Source of the DNA: Lichenostomus cassidix
Lineage: Eukaryota > Chordata > Aves > Passeriformes > Meliphagidae
Direction of reading: 5' to 3'
Assembly: GCA_008360975.2 (NCBI GenBank)
Contig: CM039183.1
Span: 12,427,762 to 12,491,761, forward strand
DNA: 64,000 nucleotides
The notes under the pieces were generated by a model. The model was given only the letters and a program-made list of their open reading frames with translations, made no database searches and was not told where the DNA came from. Below, piece by piece: positions 1 through 13,839 of the stretch (position 1 is the stretch's first letter; every line of letters begins with the position of its first letter). A program made the position numbers and the translations under genes.

Positions 1-1723
1 TAATTTTTTTTTCTGCAAATTCCCGTAAACTGATTTGTGGTTTGTACGAAGTAAATCCCCCTGCACGTTCTGTTCTTCACACTCTGCTGTCCTCTGCATT
101 CAGTCAGCTGCGTTTTTTCTTGTCTTAAATGTTGGTCCCAGCAGTGTGACCAAGTCCTGCCTGGCTCAAGGGCTTTCCACATGGCTTGGTTTAGCAAGAC
201 CACTGCCTACCTCGCCTTCCCACCTCCCTAACTGCTCCTAGCTGGGAAAATACTTCCTTTTTGTGAAACAACACGGTCACAAAGAATCTTGTCTGGGCAC
301 CAAATCTGGCTGTGGGGCTTCCTAGATGACTGCCAGCACAGGTCTTTCCTGATTGCCTCTCTGTGGCAGCATTACGAGAGGAGGGAGCAGGTTCATTGCA
401 GTGTGCTCCAAATGCTGTTAGGTTGTTTGCAGTACTGTAGTTCGCTTCTTTACTGCCATTTTCATCGCCTCCTATAAAGCTTAATTTAATTGTTCCTTAA
501 TTACCTCTTTGGCTTGGTGTGTAAATCTCAGATGGAAGCTGCAAGCAGCATAGACAAGGCTATGGATGCCACAAAACATTGCTGCTCTCTATTATCATGG
601 CCTTGTCTGGGGACAGAGTGGGCCAAACCTCTGCTGCTGCTGTAAAAACATTCAGGAGTAGGAAGAAGGCCTCATGCTCATAAAACTTAATTTTTAGACA
701 ACATTCTGGAAGGGACAGCAAATGTTTACTCCAAGTTCTCCAACTACTTTCTACTAGGGCATGGATTATTTCACATTTGGTGTTTTCTCAAATTACATGA
801 CGAGCAGAAATCTCTGATCTACTTAACACTCGAGGTATAACCTGAATACTGTCAGGACCACAGAAGCTTTTATTTACAGACTACTCTTTAAATAGACCAC
901 AGATCCTGCTTTGGGAGTGAACCAAAGCAGATACACTTTTTATTTGAGTTCTTAAGCTGGTTTCTGTTAAAAGCAGTTGCACTGAGCTCCACCTCTTTGC
1001 TCACCTTCCCAGCTCCTGAGAAATCCTGGGACTTTGGGAGACTCTAATATGCTTTCATAGCTTGCAAGGTGCTTTTCTCACCTCCCCCTACTCCAGCTGG
1101 GTGTGCGAAGCTCTCACATTAATTTTAGACTTTCAATATGAATCTTCAGTGTCTTAGTGTATGTTAATTTAAATGTTTTTCCTTTCAAAGATGGTGCAGT
1201 TCTACTTTTCAGATAGATTTCTATTTGGAAAATTATGTATAGAATTCAACACAGAGGAATGTTGATCATAAATGAAGCTGGCTTCAGCAGATACTATATA
1301 GATCATTGTTTACAACGAGATTATTTTCTTCTCTACATTATGCTTGTTATGCTTTTATGTGGTTTTCCTTTTTTTTTTCTCTGTGTATTCTTCTCCAGGT
1401 TGTACTGTGTATTTTGCCTTACTTTTCTCCATTTTCCTGCTGCTTCCTTCCTCCTACCTCTTGTAGGCAGAGTAGAAAGCCATTAACCATTAACCTGTTG
1501 ACTGAAGCTTTTAAAGCCACAGTGTTCATAGGAATTCAGAAAAGAGCAATGTGAACTTCCCAGCTGTTATTGAATATGTATTTATAAAAAACAAATACAC
1601 TTGACCTTTCATGACATTTCTAAATTATTTTTGTTGAATGCCTCTGTAAAATTCTGTTTATTAGAAGACTGGATAAGAAGCTTACACAGAGATCATGATT
1701 TGATCTTCTACGGTTTGCTGTGA

Positions 1724-1781
1724 ATTTTTTTTAATTGTTTTTTGTTTTGGTTGATGGGGGTTTTTTGGGTTTTTTTTGCAT
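1724..1781. repeat. T-rich low-complexity tract
   Basis: Runs of T separated by short G runs. This is low-complexity sequence with no sign that it is the tail of a retroposed gene, because no recognisable transcript-derived sequence flanks it. Confidence 0.7.
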
Positions 1782-3849
1782 ATCAGTCTTGCTTGGTTGG
1801 TGACATAGAGGGAGCAAGAGCTCTCCACTGATACTCTCTCTCTGGCTCATGCAACTGGACACTTAGTTTTTCTGTGGTATGAAGGCCAGACTTCCTGGGA
1901 GAAGTGATGAGATTTCCATAACGAAACATATCTTGAAGTTTTATGTGACGTTGCAAATGCATATTAACATATCCTGACTTATATTCTCTCTCCTTAAATG
2001 ACTTCGAGGAGGAATTTTGAAATGTGATTTACCCTTTCTACTTGTAATCTGGCTTGTGCTTAACATCCATCTACTTTTAGCTGATGAAAGCAACCCGACC
2101 ATTTTGTTTCCATTTTCAGACAGGTTCTGGGCAAGTTTCAATGTCACTTTTTCACTTAGCAGCAAGGTGCTGGAGTAGCAAACTCAGGGCAGATTTTGAT
2201 TTAGTTTAAAATGTGCTTTCCTTTTTAATTACTTCTTAAGATTGTAAGTATCTCGTATTGGCTCTGACATTGCTCTTTTACTTTCCCATAAAACATTAAA
2301 TTGGGGCTAAATTTCACTTGGTGGTGTCTCTTTAGACACCACACTTTGCCTAAGAAAAGATGGGAAAGACAGATGTTGTACTAACCTCTGCTGATTGCTT
2401 TCTGATTGCCAGTTTAGTTGTCTGTCTTCAGCCATTTCAGATGGCCATTTGGGAAATCAACAGTGATGATCCTTAACAAAGTACCAGAAGCGAGGTGCTT
2501 CACTTACACTTATTTTCAGGGGAGGGATCTGAACCCAATTAGAAAATTTATGAAACTGCCAGAGCACGCTACTCATTTAAAACTGCTGAGGGCTGCAGAG
2601 TGAACAGAAAGCTTGACAGAATATTCACACTTGTTGCAGGTCCTGTATGTCAATTAACCTCAGAAATGGAGAAGGCCACAAACTTCCTATAGTTTGTTTT
2701 CTTTCCTGTAAAGTTTTGGGCAGTTGCATGTTATTGTGAAATGACAGATGAATTAGTGAGAAAGGCCTTGGAAAGTTCAGTTATAAAAAAGTTATTGGAA
2801 TTTACTCCCACTGAGTGACAGGATAAGTCAGGATCTCATCTGGTATTTCTGATGCTGCCTGTTATGTTTGGAATTAGATGGTTCTGCTTAACATTTACTT
2901 TTCTAACAGTGGGACCCATGATGATTTAAAATTCTTCAAATGGTACCAAAGTGCTTTGGCAGCAGTTGTGGGAAACAAGACAAATTCACTCATTGAGGAG
3001 ATGATGGTCCTTGGGCTTTTGGCTGGCTCACTGTAGTGTGTTCTTAAGTTAAATGTATAGGCTCCACTTTTAAAAGCAGCACCTTCAGTGGGCTAGAAAT
3101 TGAAGTTCTTTATTTATCTGCCCAGTCAGTGCAGCAGAGGCTGCCTCTGTGTCTCAGTGCTGTTGAAATCTTTTTTAGTGTCTCTGTGCTCTCCTGCCAC
3201 AGCTGTGGTTTTGTTTGCTGCATTTATTTTGGCATTCCATATTTTGCTCCCCCGAAGAAGTTAAATATAATTTGTTACTGGCCCAGATTCTACTATTTGT
3301 GAAAAGATGGCACATCTTTCTCTCCCAAGCTGTATTTAATGATTTGTCAGTGGTTTGGTGCAGTTGTAGGTCCAGCTGTACATCATCCTTTAATTAGAAA
3401 CAAGTCTTCCACACCACCAGTTCCATTTAAAATCTCCAAATTTGTACCATTTAGATAGGTAGGGTAGTAATTAACTTCTGTAGCTGTTGGGAAATCCAGA
3501 AACAGCTTCATTTTATTCTGCTTTCCATCTGACTGTTTTTAACAATGCCTGTGCTATGTGGAGCTTTCTGCATGAATGTAGTTATCATCTCAGAGGGGCA
3601 AAAAGTCATCTAGTTCATGTCAACTGAAGTATCCTACGTGGTTCCCCGTGGTCAGCAGCTGGATGGCAAGACATCAAAAGTGCATTAGGCAGCTTTCTAA
3701 TTAAATATCTCCATTGCATCTAAAATACATGGTGGCTCTTCCTTGCTAATAAAAAGAGAGCACATTGCAGTCAGTCTGTTGCAGATACTGCATTGCCTCT
3801 CTGTACCAGGCCTTTTGCAGTGTCTTGTGGGAAGAGGATATGAACATAA

Positions 3850-4030
3850 TGTGTTGTAAAAAGTAATGCTTAGCTGTGATTTTACAAAGTGCTATCCTAT
3901 TTATTTTAAGTGTCATGTAATTGTCAATTCATTTACTACCTATTGTAGTACCATGAATCATAATGAATGTATTTGCATAATAGGTAGGATCACATGAGCT
4001 CACTTTTAATTAAGTATTAGCTAAATGTAC
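3850..4030. promoter_or_regulatory. Candidate conserved non-coding element with octamer motif
   Basis: An AT-rich block with a perfect POU octamer (ATTTGCAT) at 3971-3978, a TTAATTAA homeodomain-type core near 4006 and a 9-bp inverted repeat (CTACCTATT at 3936-3944, AATAGGTAG at 3979-3987). Motif clusters like this are common in vertebrate developmental enhancers. The regulatory call is inference from composition alone, since conservation cannot be tested here. Confidence 0.22.
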
Positions 4031-6514
4031 CATGAAAACAAAATGTTTCCTGTAAAGGTAGGCTGGGGTTGATAGATAACCTGTCTTATATCTGGTGTAT
4101 CACAAAGGCTGTAGTGGGAAATTTGTGGGCTGGCTCTCAGAGGGAACTGTTTTGTAGCCCTGTCATTCATTCTTTCATTTCTTGTCCTGTCTCCAGCCCC
4201 CCAGTTTAAATGCTCTCCAGCTCTGCCCACTTTGCAGGCGAGAAAAACTTCAGAAACCTGTTCTTACTGTTTAGTTGGTGTGTTGTGCTCTGCTTGCTGA
4301 GGCCACAAGGCAATGTCTGCTTAAAGACTGAGCTTATTTCTCCTGTGGTGCTCTAAGACCTGCACATTGTGCTGGGTGACTAAATTGAGGGGTAGCCATG
4401 CTGGGGACTTCCCTGCACAGGATTGCCTCAGCCATGGGTAGGCTTCTTAAAAAAATCTGTGTTTACAGATGTAGCTTCTTTTTAAATAAAAGGACCTCAA
4501 ATATGTGCTCCTGGAAGAGGAGTGAGCTCTGTGCTGGGGAGTAGGACACAAGAATGCTGCCAGCTCCTCAGGAGTACAGTTTACTGGAAGTATCCTCCAT
4601 GTCCAGGCTGATGTGTTTCTTTATTCCTCACTTCCATCAGTACAGTCAGCAGCAGCTCAGAGGCCAGGACTGCTCCCCAGACTTCCCCCTTTACCATGTC
4701 AGACCTTCTTTTCCTACCCCAAACCCTCTGCTGTGTCCTGCTTCTGCCTTTAATTCATGAAGATTTATGCAGGCAGAAATGAACCCTGCAACACTCTTTG
4801 CATACAGAATAAGTGGTCCATGCCAGCGATGGTTTAATGTGTTTTGAAGACACATGATCTTGCAATAGTAGAGTGCCTGGAATAACCCAAATGTGAGCAA
4901 TATCTAGTTTCTGAGAAAAATCTTAATGGCTTGTACCTCTCTCTTGGTTCACTTACAAGTTCAACACATTTGCTGTTGCAGAAGATAGACTTGCTCACAC
5001 AGTAGCTTGAAAATGATCCTTGTGTGAACTGTTGTGTCTGTAACAGATGTGTATAATCCCACTTTCCACTTTTTAAACGTATCCCATTTCCATACAGAAT
5101 ATAAAATGCTTACTTTCTGGCTAGCACAGTTGATTTTTACTTGTTGCCTGCAAGTTAGATTAAGGACACTGAAATTGCAGAGGATAAAAAGAGAGTTATT
5201 TCCAAAAATACAGTGTAGTTACTGGTACTTCAAGGACTATGCAGCCTGATCTACATTCAGGAGACAGCAGTGCAATGGCAGAAACCTAACACAGTGGACA
5301 ACACTTAATTTATTTGGACTAATGTCACTGTTGGCTTTCTGATGTGACAGGAGAAATACATAGCAGGAACTGATGAAGTAGTGCCACATTTACACAATTC
5401 TACAACTCTCTACAGTAATTTAGGGCAAGCTTTCTCTCTTGAGATGCAAGGTAAAGCTCCTGAATTTCATGTGTGCATCTTTGCTCGTTATGGTTCAGTT
5501 TGGCAAAGGAAGCAAATGGGCAGTGGAAAGGTAGCAACATCCTTGCTGGATTTGGGTAAAATTAGAGTATATTAAAAATGTATATAACAAGGGTTCTATG
5601 CAAAATCTGTACAACAGACACACTGCCAGAGCTGGAATTGGTAATCCCCTGGACTGGGAGAAGCCCTGGACATGATAGGATGGAGTTGTCCATATGAGCT
5701 TACAGAGGATGATTTACCCTGCAGTGGAATGACTCTCTAGTGAGAAAAGTTATTCTTGAGTCTGTGTCTTCACCAAGCCAGCTTGTCAGGGAATAGCATC
5801 CCCAAAGGAAGTGGCTACTGGGAATTTGAAAGGAAATGCTTCTTCTTTCATGGAAATATCAACTTATGTTTCCATAGTTCTCTCTGACTTGCTGCTAACA
5901 GGTGGGAGTTTCTGGGCCTTGTTCCTTAATGGGAACTTTGCCAGTAAGGATTAGGAGTAAATGAAAAGCTTAAGTACCCATGAATTTCACAGGGGAACAT
6001 TCCATGGTGTTTAAATTCAGTGTATCATTTCAGTTTTCAGCATGTGTCTTTGAAATGCGCCTTAAATGTGTTTTTGTTTTGCTCTGGTTTTGCTCCTAAT
6101 GGCTTTTTATAGGACAGGTGCTTATTCAGGTGGATCACAATTCAGAGGAGCCTACTGTGAGGGAATCAAATTCCCTAGGTGATTGCACTTGCACAGGAGA
6201 TGAAGTACTATGCATGGTCAGAGGCAGGACAAAAAAGCACTATAAAAGCTGTTAGTGTGACATTTTCTGCAATGTGGCCAAACTTATTGTGGTGTTTGTA
6301 TCAGCCACTGATGATTTTGTGCAGTGAGTCATCTGTCACTGGACAATGTACAGGGATCATCAGCTCATCTGGGACAAGTTATGAGCTGTCTGGGAGGGAT
6401 GAGTTACTTGCTGTCCAGAGTGAGAGGAGCTCTCTCTTACCAGCTGTCACCTTGCACAGGATTTCCAACAAAAGCACAAAATTTTGCATCTCTTCCTATT
6501 ATAATTACTAATTT

Positions 6515-6572
6515 GATAATTATTATTACAACAGCAACAACAACAACATAATAATAGTAGTAGTAGTAGTAA
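6515..6572. repeat. Compound trinucleotide microsatellite (ATT/CAA/TAG)
   Basis: Short trinucleotide runs follow one another: ATT units, then CAA units at about 6530-6548, then TAG units at about 6556-6571. A compound microsatellite like this usually arises by slippage and is likely length-polymorphic. No gene overlaps it with any support. Confidence 0.85.
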
Positions 6573-7251
6573 CACTATAGTCTCCAGGAAGGATAAAGCC
6601 TGTGGCATGTTTGAATCCTAGCTACTGTGTGTCATGTAAGATCCACTTCTGATCTAAATTCTGGTTCAAATCATCTAGTCCCTAAATAAGAGGGAAAAAA
6701 AACCCCAAAACCAGAACTGCCCTAGGAATCAGACCCAGAGAATTAAAATCTACTTCATGTGTCTTGTGATGCTTGGTGTGATGTTTGCTGGGCCATAAGA
6801 AGTGAAACTATGCAAAAAGTGCTGCTTGACCACTGTAATTATATGCTCCTTCTCACCACCCCCCTGCCCAAATAATCTCTTTAGAATTCTGTATTGCTGC
6901 TAAATGTTTTGCCATAAAGCAAAGAGAAGCTTGTGTTTCTTTGCTCTATACAGATTTTTCCACTTGCTTCTGGACAGGATATTTCTATTAAGACCATCCT
7001 TCCTTAATTTTCCCTGCAGTGATGCAACATTCATAATCATTCTGAAATAAAGACTGAAATGGGATATCTCTCCAAAATAATTTGGCACAATAACACTTAC
7101 ATAGAATTTTAAAGCTCAGAGAGCCTATCAGTGTCTCCTCTAATCAAAGCTAGAGAATACCTTCTTATCTCTTCTTCAAGCTTTTATCTTTACAACATAG
7201 AGTTTCTCAAGCTCACAGCTGAAGTGCCTGAAAATTTTGGATTAAATAACC

Positions 7252-7280
7252 TTTTTTCCTTTTTTTTTTTTTTTTTTTTT
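7252..7280. repeat. Poly-T tract
   Basis: Almost uninterrupted T (two C bases near the start), followed by a CCTGCAG word. It could be the reverse complement of a retroposon poly-A tail, but no recognisable retroposed sequence lies to its left. It also resembles a polypyrimidine tract before an AG, yet the downstream frame has no exon-like features. Confidence 0.85.
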
Positions 7281-8731
7281 CCTGCAGCTGATTAACCCTG
7301 TTTGCATGGTCTGACAGCAGGAGAGCTAAAGGCTGTAGGGTGGTGAGACATTAGTGCCAGCTAAGGAGAGGAAGCATGAGATGGATTTTTAGTTTCCTGT
7401 CTCCATTCAGTTTCCACGTGGTGACATTTCTAAGTGGCAAAAAGGATGAAAGTCTGGAGAGGAAGCCCTTCTCGCCTTTCTGATGTGGATTCTTAGTCTT
7501 TGTCCTGTGGCTGCTTACAGATATCTGTTGTGTTATGTTGGTTTTAGTCTATGGGTGGCAGTCACTTTCTAAATTTCCTGTGCAATGTTTGCAGTCTTTC
7601 CTGCACCAGGCTTCTCAAATTTGCTGTTAGTAACACACATCAACAGGCAATCGATAGAATCAGAGCTAATTACATAATGTGGGCTTTTTAAAAATCTGTC
7701 TGCAGCACAAGCAGATGTTAAATGAAAGCTAATAAAGTGTGGCATCCTTTAAACAGGGGTATGCCCCAGGATTTGGTATTGGACAAACCCTGCAACGCAA
7801 AAGGCAATTTCCAGAGAGCTTGTATGCAAGAAAAGAATGAAATAATCATGCAAGCAACGTATTTTCGAGCTAAACCTGAGCAGTCATGACAGATCTCTGC
7901 AAAATCTCATGAGCTTCTTAGAAAATGAGCTGCCAGGCAGAGGCAGCAAGAGACACTGGAAGCAGGCTGCCTGATAGAGAAGGTTCACTAGCAGCAGACC
8001 CGGCTGTTCCCATATGTTTGCATATGTGCTCCATGGAAATCCATTGTTTGTCTAAGCAGTGGCTCTTTAGGCATAGAAATAATGGTTGTTTACTTGGCTT
8101 TCCTTCAAGAAGGGAGAATTTATACTATGGGCTGGCTGTTGTGGAAGAACTGCACAGAAGGCATATAAAGTCAAATCTTCCCTTTTTTTATTTTTTAATT
8201 TGTTCCATTTAAAAACCTCTCTGCTGCTATGAGCTATTTTTAGACTTTGGTTTTATTTTTCAGTATTTTTCAGCAATTCTAGTGGCAGGCAGATCCCAGT
8301 GATTTGGAGCTGTGTCTCTTTTTGAGATAAGTAAGTGGGCACTAAATCTCAAAGCTGACTGTCAGTGAGAAGAGCCAGTGAGAAATAAAAGGGAAAGAAA
8401 ATCCCAAATTCCTCTGAAATCTCCAGAAAAGGCAGATTTGGTGCTGCCTCACAAATACCAGTAAACCTCATGTTGTGAGAGAGGTATTGTGCAGTGCTGT
8501 GCATTTGCTGCCTCAGAAAACTTGTGATTCCTCTGGAAATCTGAAGAAAGAACTTGGGGTTCTTTCTGCTTGTCACTTGATAAAACCGTCACCACGAAAT
8601 ACTTATCTGTCAGATCCTGGCTGTCACACAGGAAAGTCTCTTAGCTGAAACACTTTTAGTTAGCATTTGTTTCTGAATTCCTAGGAGCTCAAATTTTTTA
8701 GCCAATTTCCTCTGAGTCCATACAGACCTAA

Positions 8732-8753
8732 TTTTTTTTTTTTTTTTTTTTTT
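8732..8753. repeat. Poly-T tract (22 T)
   Basis: An uninterrupted run of 22 T. It is a simple mononucleotide repeat and likely length-polymorphic. Confidence 0.9.
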
Positions 8754-11700
8754 CCTGTTTAAGATGCTGTGAATTTCAGGTAGTTACATACTGGGGATTT
8801 TTAATGATGTCTCAATTATCCAAAGACTCAAAGTAAGCTCTCAGGATATGTTACTATAGGAAACTGGAGATTCCAATCAGAAGTAGAATCCAGATCATGT
8901 TGCATCGACTGACAGTCATTTCAGTTGCTTTTAAAATGGTTGAGGAATTTCATAGCTAAATTAGGTTGAATGTGAAAACAGAAGAATTGTGTGTGCTACA
9001 CAGAAGCTTAACAGAGCAAAATCATAAACAGCTGGAATGAAATATTTATTGTAGACATTCTTTGGTGTGGTGTCTAGTTTTGGGACAACTTACTAAGGGA
9101 TTTCTTGAAAATGAGCTTTTATTTCTGTATTCATAACTTACTGTTTTTTAAGACATATGAAGCAATGGCCTCTGACTTTGGTGCCAGGAGCATCACAGGA
9201 ATGAGTCCCCTGAAAAATCTCACCCCAAGCCTCTCTACTGCACTTCTGTATTGCTGTGGGCTATTAAATGGCCTCAACTCTGGTTGCTGATCCAGTGACA
9301 AAAATGTTAAAAAAAAAAAAGATAAATATTTGAGAGTGAATAACATTAAAAAAGGTTAAATTTTGAATAATCACCTTAGTGCTCATGAACAATGGCCAGT
9401 TAATATTATGATCATATTAATAAGAGAAGAATCACATCTGACTCTTGAACTTCAACTTCTTTTTTGAATATTTTTTTCATTATTTATCTGGCTTTATTTT
9501 TCCCTCCAGGAGGGGAAATTGCTCCTTCATCCTTACAATCCTATTCTTTGTGCCTTATGATAACCCTTTAAAAGGTTATTGGAATGGTTTGTCATTCTTT
9601 TGTGCTGGGAAGATCATTTTCCCCAGCGCTGAAGCCCCAGTAAAATCTGGAATTATAACTCATGCAGTGCAGAAGCCTTCAAACATTGGTCTACACCTTG
9701 AAAATGCAAAATATGACTTTCAGTTAAGGTATCTCAGGACTTCTGGGGGGGCTAAAAAAAAAAAAACCAACAAAAAAAACTTCCAGCAAGTAATTTTTAA
9801 TTACCTTTTGTCTGGTGTGACTAGAGAACCCCTTAAAAAGTTCTGCTGAGTAGGAGTGCCCTGGGATGGAAATGTAACTCCGAGGATTATCAGTCAGCTT
9901 AATAAAATCTTGCCTGGTATTTACAGCCTGCTTGAGTTCATCATCCATCTTGTCTGGAGGGATTGTGCCCCTTTTCTGACAATTATCAGTTATCACCTAG
10001 GCTTTTCAACCTCTTTGTCATCAGGCCATGGCTCACCACCGAGTGGCCTTTTTCCCCTCTGTAAGTGGATTGTAGAAGGGAAATATGAGATATCTACAGT
10101 GACCACAAGTGACTTTTTAGAAGGGGACAGAAAACATCAGTGATATCATAGCACCTTCCTTTTCCTCCCTTCAGCACAGCCAGCAGACTGAGTCCTCAGT
10201 GTGAGGTGCACTGAAGAACCAATATAAAATGAAATAAATATATTTATTAGATACAATTTTTATCACAGTTTTTTTAAAGTGTGGAGTGCTACTACCAGAG
10301 ATCCTAAAGGCACTGTTGTGTTAACCTTTCTTTGCTGTTTCCCAGTTCCTTGCCTTTCATCACAATCAAGGCATCACACATAATAACTAATCAGATTCTG
10401 TGAGCACAAGGGCTGTGAGGATGCATTTTAATCAGAAATAGTGGAGAAGTTCTACATATCTCTCTGTGCTACATGGTGACATTTTTAAATGCTCAAAGGG
10501 CACACAGGTCTCCAGCTCCTGGTGAAACTTCGTGAGAATGTGATGTGCAGCTCTGATTTGTGTTCTTTATAGTAGCATTAAAAAAACCCCTCTGACTGTT
10601 ATTTATTTATTTCAGATCCAGATCTTCAATTTTCTAATGAGAAAAAATGCCAGTCATTGCCTCTAAAAAAAAAATCCCCTCAAGGAACTGCATCAGCATA
10701 GCTGAGGGCACACACCTTCCAGTACTTGTATTTTATTTAAGCAGAATATACAGATGTCTTTTAAGATCCCGTTATTATGTGTGGCTAAATAATTGCAGCC
10801 CCTTCAATTAGATTCCATTTAATTTGGTGATTATGTGGGTTTCAGAAAGTGCCTGTACCTCCTTTGTGTATTCTTTTCATGCATGTTGGAATTATTTAAT
10901 GCTGCAACTGAAAATGTCTATTCAGAGAGAACCTGAGAGTACTGAGAAAGCTCAAAAACTCTAAAAAGCCATCTTGATGTTTTCAGGATTATTTTGTATA
11001 AAAGATGTTTTCTGCTTACTCATTTAAGCATGAGTATTGGAATAGGCTGACAGCCAGTCTCTGATACTCCTGAAGAATTGTATGAGTCTGAAAAAGATGT
11101 AACATGCTACTCAGGTGAAACAAAACTATTTATTTTTATAAAGATTACACTTGATAAATAAGGTTCTGCACCCTGAACTTGACTCAGTGTTTAGAAAACC
11201 AGGGTGTGGAGCAGAGGATGTTTATGATGAGCTCAGACAAGTCACCTTGCTGAGGAGATGAGTTGCAGTGGTTGGGAGTTTGTAGTTTTAAGATTATGTT
11301 GTTTTAGACTATGAGCAAAGGCAAACATCTTTCCTCACAGATGGGCCAAGATGACTCAAACAGGTGGATAAAATCCTTCTGTGTAGCTTCAGAGGTTTGG
11401 AAATGAGAAGCTACCAAGGCATGTAAGCACATCTGAAAATGTCACTGTGGGTGTTCACTGTAGAAGGTAACTCAGTCTTGGCTGTCTCACTTTCTTTCCC
11501 TTCACTTCCAGTCTCTTCCAGTTAGTCCTCACCATTTGTAGAGCTTCCTAGTCTACAGTAGAAGTGTATATTTGAAGTTTGAGGAATCCAGTTTGTGTTG
11601 CATGTGGAGTATCTGCCAAAATTATCTGTCTAGAACCTCACTAGTTTTTCTCTCTTTCTGCACACTGTGATCAAAATTGATTAGAAAACACAATATTTGG

Positions 11701-12288
11701 TTCAAACCAGTTGTGTACTGGAGAGAGATGTCAGTATTATTATTAGATTATCAGATCTCTGAAATAATCCATAGTAGGTGAAAATTATTAAATCCTGAGA
11801 GGTTTTTTCCCTTTTTTTTTTCCCTTTTCTCTTATGCTTACTCCAAGTGTGTATCTTTCTGTCTCCCATGTTTCCTACCGTCAGATTGTGCAAGTAAAAT
11901 GGTCTAGCTGTCTCAAGCCCATGGACTCAAATGCATGAATTAACGCTTAAAACAGGAGCTCAAAACCCGAAATATTTCAGGATTGTAACATCACATAACA
12001 TTCCTGACAACACAAAGAACATACATTCCAGCTAGACACAAGTGAGCAGAAGTGGAGTGAGATGATGGCTCGTTGACTGGTGACAGGAGCAGAGGATGGA
12101 TGACAGTAGGTGAAACCTCACCTTCCTACGTGGAGCTGGTGGCTGGCTGGAGATTGGCTACAGGGAATGCTCAGAGGGATTGCTTTCAAAACGCAGCTGC
12201 TACCTGACACTGCTTGACAATCCAAGGCAAAACACTTAGTTATGGAGTGCTTGCTCTTCCCTGTTGTACTGCAGAAGGATTTGGCTGT

Positions 12289-12381
12289 TGTCCTGGTTCT
12301 GGCCAGGACAGAGTTAGTTTTTTGCAGTGGCTGTGGGTGTGTTTAAGAGGTTATTCTATACCATCTTGAATGGAAGTCATC
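12289..12381 (+). mobile_element. Degraded ERV LTR fragment, 5' end
   Basis: The piece starts with TG and reads TCCTGGTTCTGGCCAGGACA then GAGTTAGTTTTTTGCAG, close to the 5' end of the avian LTR family better seen at 24940 (GCTGGTTTTG...AGTTAATTTTCTTC). After a large internal deletion it continues with TTATTCTATACCATC...GAAGTCAT, which resembles an internal LTR segment I recall as ATTCCATACCAT...GACGTCAT. No viral coding sequence accompanies it. The family name is uncertain, and the match is from memory rather than from a database. Confidence 0.5.
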
Positions 12382-13839
12382 AGATTGTGATAGACATGGT
12401 CAACAGAATAGCAGCTATGTCCCAGTGAACAACAAGGAGGAGACTCAGGCTTTCCTAGGCACTATGCAACTGGCAAATAGACTATATTACTCTGGTTTTT
12501 GTTTAATTCAGAAAAAAATCAACTTATTGATGAGCATTATAAGTACTTCTAAATGCTGTGGTTTTTAAAATTTTGTTTTTAATAAGACACTGATTTAAGG
12601 GGACTCTCATCAAAACTGCAATATCCACTATTTTTTGTTCACTGGCTTTGGTCCATGTAGACTAAAGTTCTAGGATCTCACACAACCTTAAATTATGCAT
12701 TGAGATTCTAATTTAGCAATTTAAAGGACAATTATGTTGTTTATGTTTGGGTTTTGCCACAAGCAATAAGCTGGTCTGAGCAAACCTCAGCTAAACTTTT
12801 GAGAAACTTCTTTGTTGTTACAGATTCCTAAAAAATAATTCACACACCTATAATTGCAGACACTAAGGATTATAATCTAGATTTTCAAGTTGAAATGAAT
12901 ATTTTTTTACAAAAGATGCTCAGATTTAAAGGTTAAAGGAACAGGGCGATAATCCAATCTGAACTCTTGTCTGTCACAGGTTAAAGAATACTGAGGTTGT
13001 TAATTCAAATGCAGAGACTTGATTGGTTTTGTGCAAGTGTCTTTTGGTTTGGATATCACAGTCTAGAAACTGAAGGGAACTAGGAATGAGCTCTTCTGAG
13101 TTACAATCCATGTCAGTGCCCTCAGTAACTATTCATTTTTGCTGAGGCCAACAGTACTGTGCCCAAAGTGGGTTGGATTCCATGTGGAGAAGGTGAAATA
13201 AGAAAATATAGTGAACAGGTTTTGGCCAAGTGTGTTAACACAACAAAATGGAAAAACAATTTTCCCCAGCAATCAGCAGTAGCTGTGGGCAGCTGCTGTT
13301 ATTTTGTGTTGTCCAGTGATGGTGTGATGAACTTGGCTGTGATGGACATCTGAGGACTTTGATGTTTCTATGCTGTTTTGACATGATGATAAAGTCAGAT
13401 TCATTTTCTTCAAGATGCTCTGGACATTAACTTTATTTGTTGGGGTACATATTTCCCAGCCTGCCAGGCAGCTCTGTTCTGCAGTCCTGCACATTTCTTA
13501 CCTGGTACTGTCTAGCTCCACTGAAGTGATATTTTTTGAGGACAGCAAGTGAGGGGAATTCATGTTTCTGCCTAGCTGTCCCTGTCACTGGGCAGTGCCC
13601 TGTTGCCAGTGCTATTTTTCCACTGGGGAAATGGACAGTATTTCAGACATACAGTATGATTGCATGTACTTGCTTCAAAAAGCAGCAGCAAGAAGTAAAA
13701 GATGCGTTTTTATTTCATTTTAATATCTTTATTTTCTAAGCAAATATTTTTTAAGTTCTAGGAATTGTGTGTTTGCTTGGCTGCTTTTTCTTTAGTTTGC
13801 TTTCCTTCAAGGAGCCCTTTTAAATGAGGTACTGCTTGC

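Larger units (their letters stand above)
1..6514. other. Non-coding unique sequence, no gene recognised
   Basis: I see no gene here. Open frames are at most about 110 codons, use non-ATG starts or are interrupted on both strands, and match no family I know. The stretch is CpG-poor and AT-rich, with a T-rich low-complexity run at about 1724-1781. A block at about 3850-4030 looks regulatory and is listed separately. No recognisable CR1 or LTR piece was found, although old, diverged repeats could be missed by eye. Confidence 0.6.
6573..12288. other. Non-coding unique sequence, no gene recognised
   Basis: No gene is recognised. The longest open frame, at 9445-9849 on the plus strand (134 codons), begins at a TTG rather than an ATG. 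It runs through poly-T and poly-A derived Phe and Lys stretches and resembles nothing known. Long poly-T tracts lie at 7252-7280 and 8732-8753. A block at about 7650-7900 has homeobox-like TAATTA/ATCGAT words and a few retained CpGs, but too little to call an element. Confidence 0.6.

Noticed and set aside
6665..6680. GGTTCAAATC word resembling a tRNA T-arm
   Set aside because: There is no matching stem, A-box or acceptor stem at the required distance.
9445..9849. 134-codon plus-strand open frame
   Set aside because: It begins at TTG, is dominated by Phe and Lys codons from T and A runs, and matches no family.
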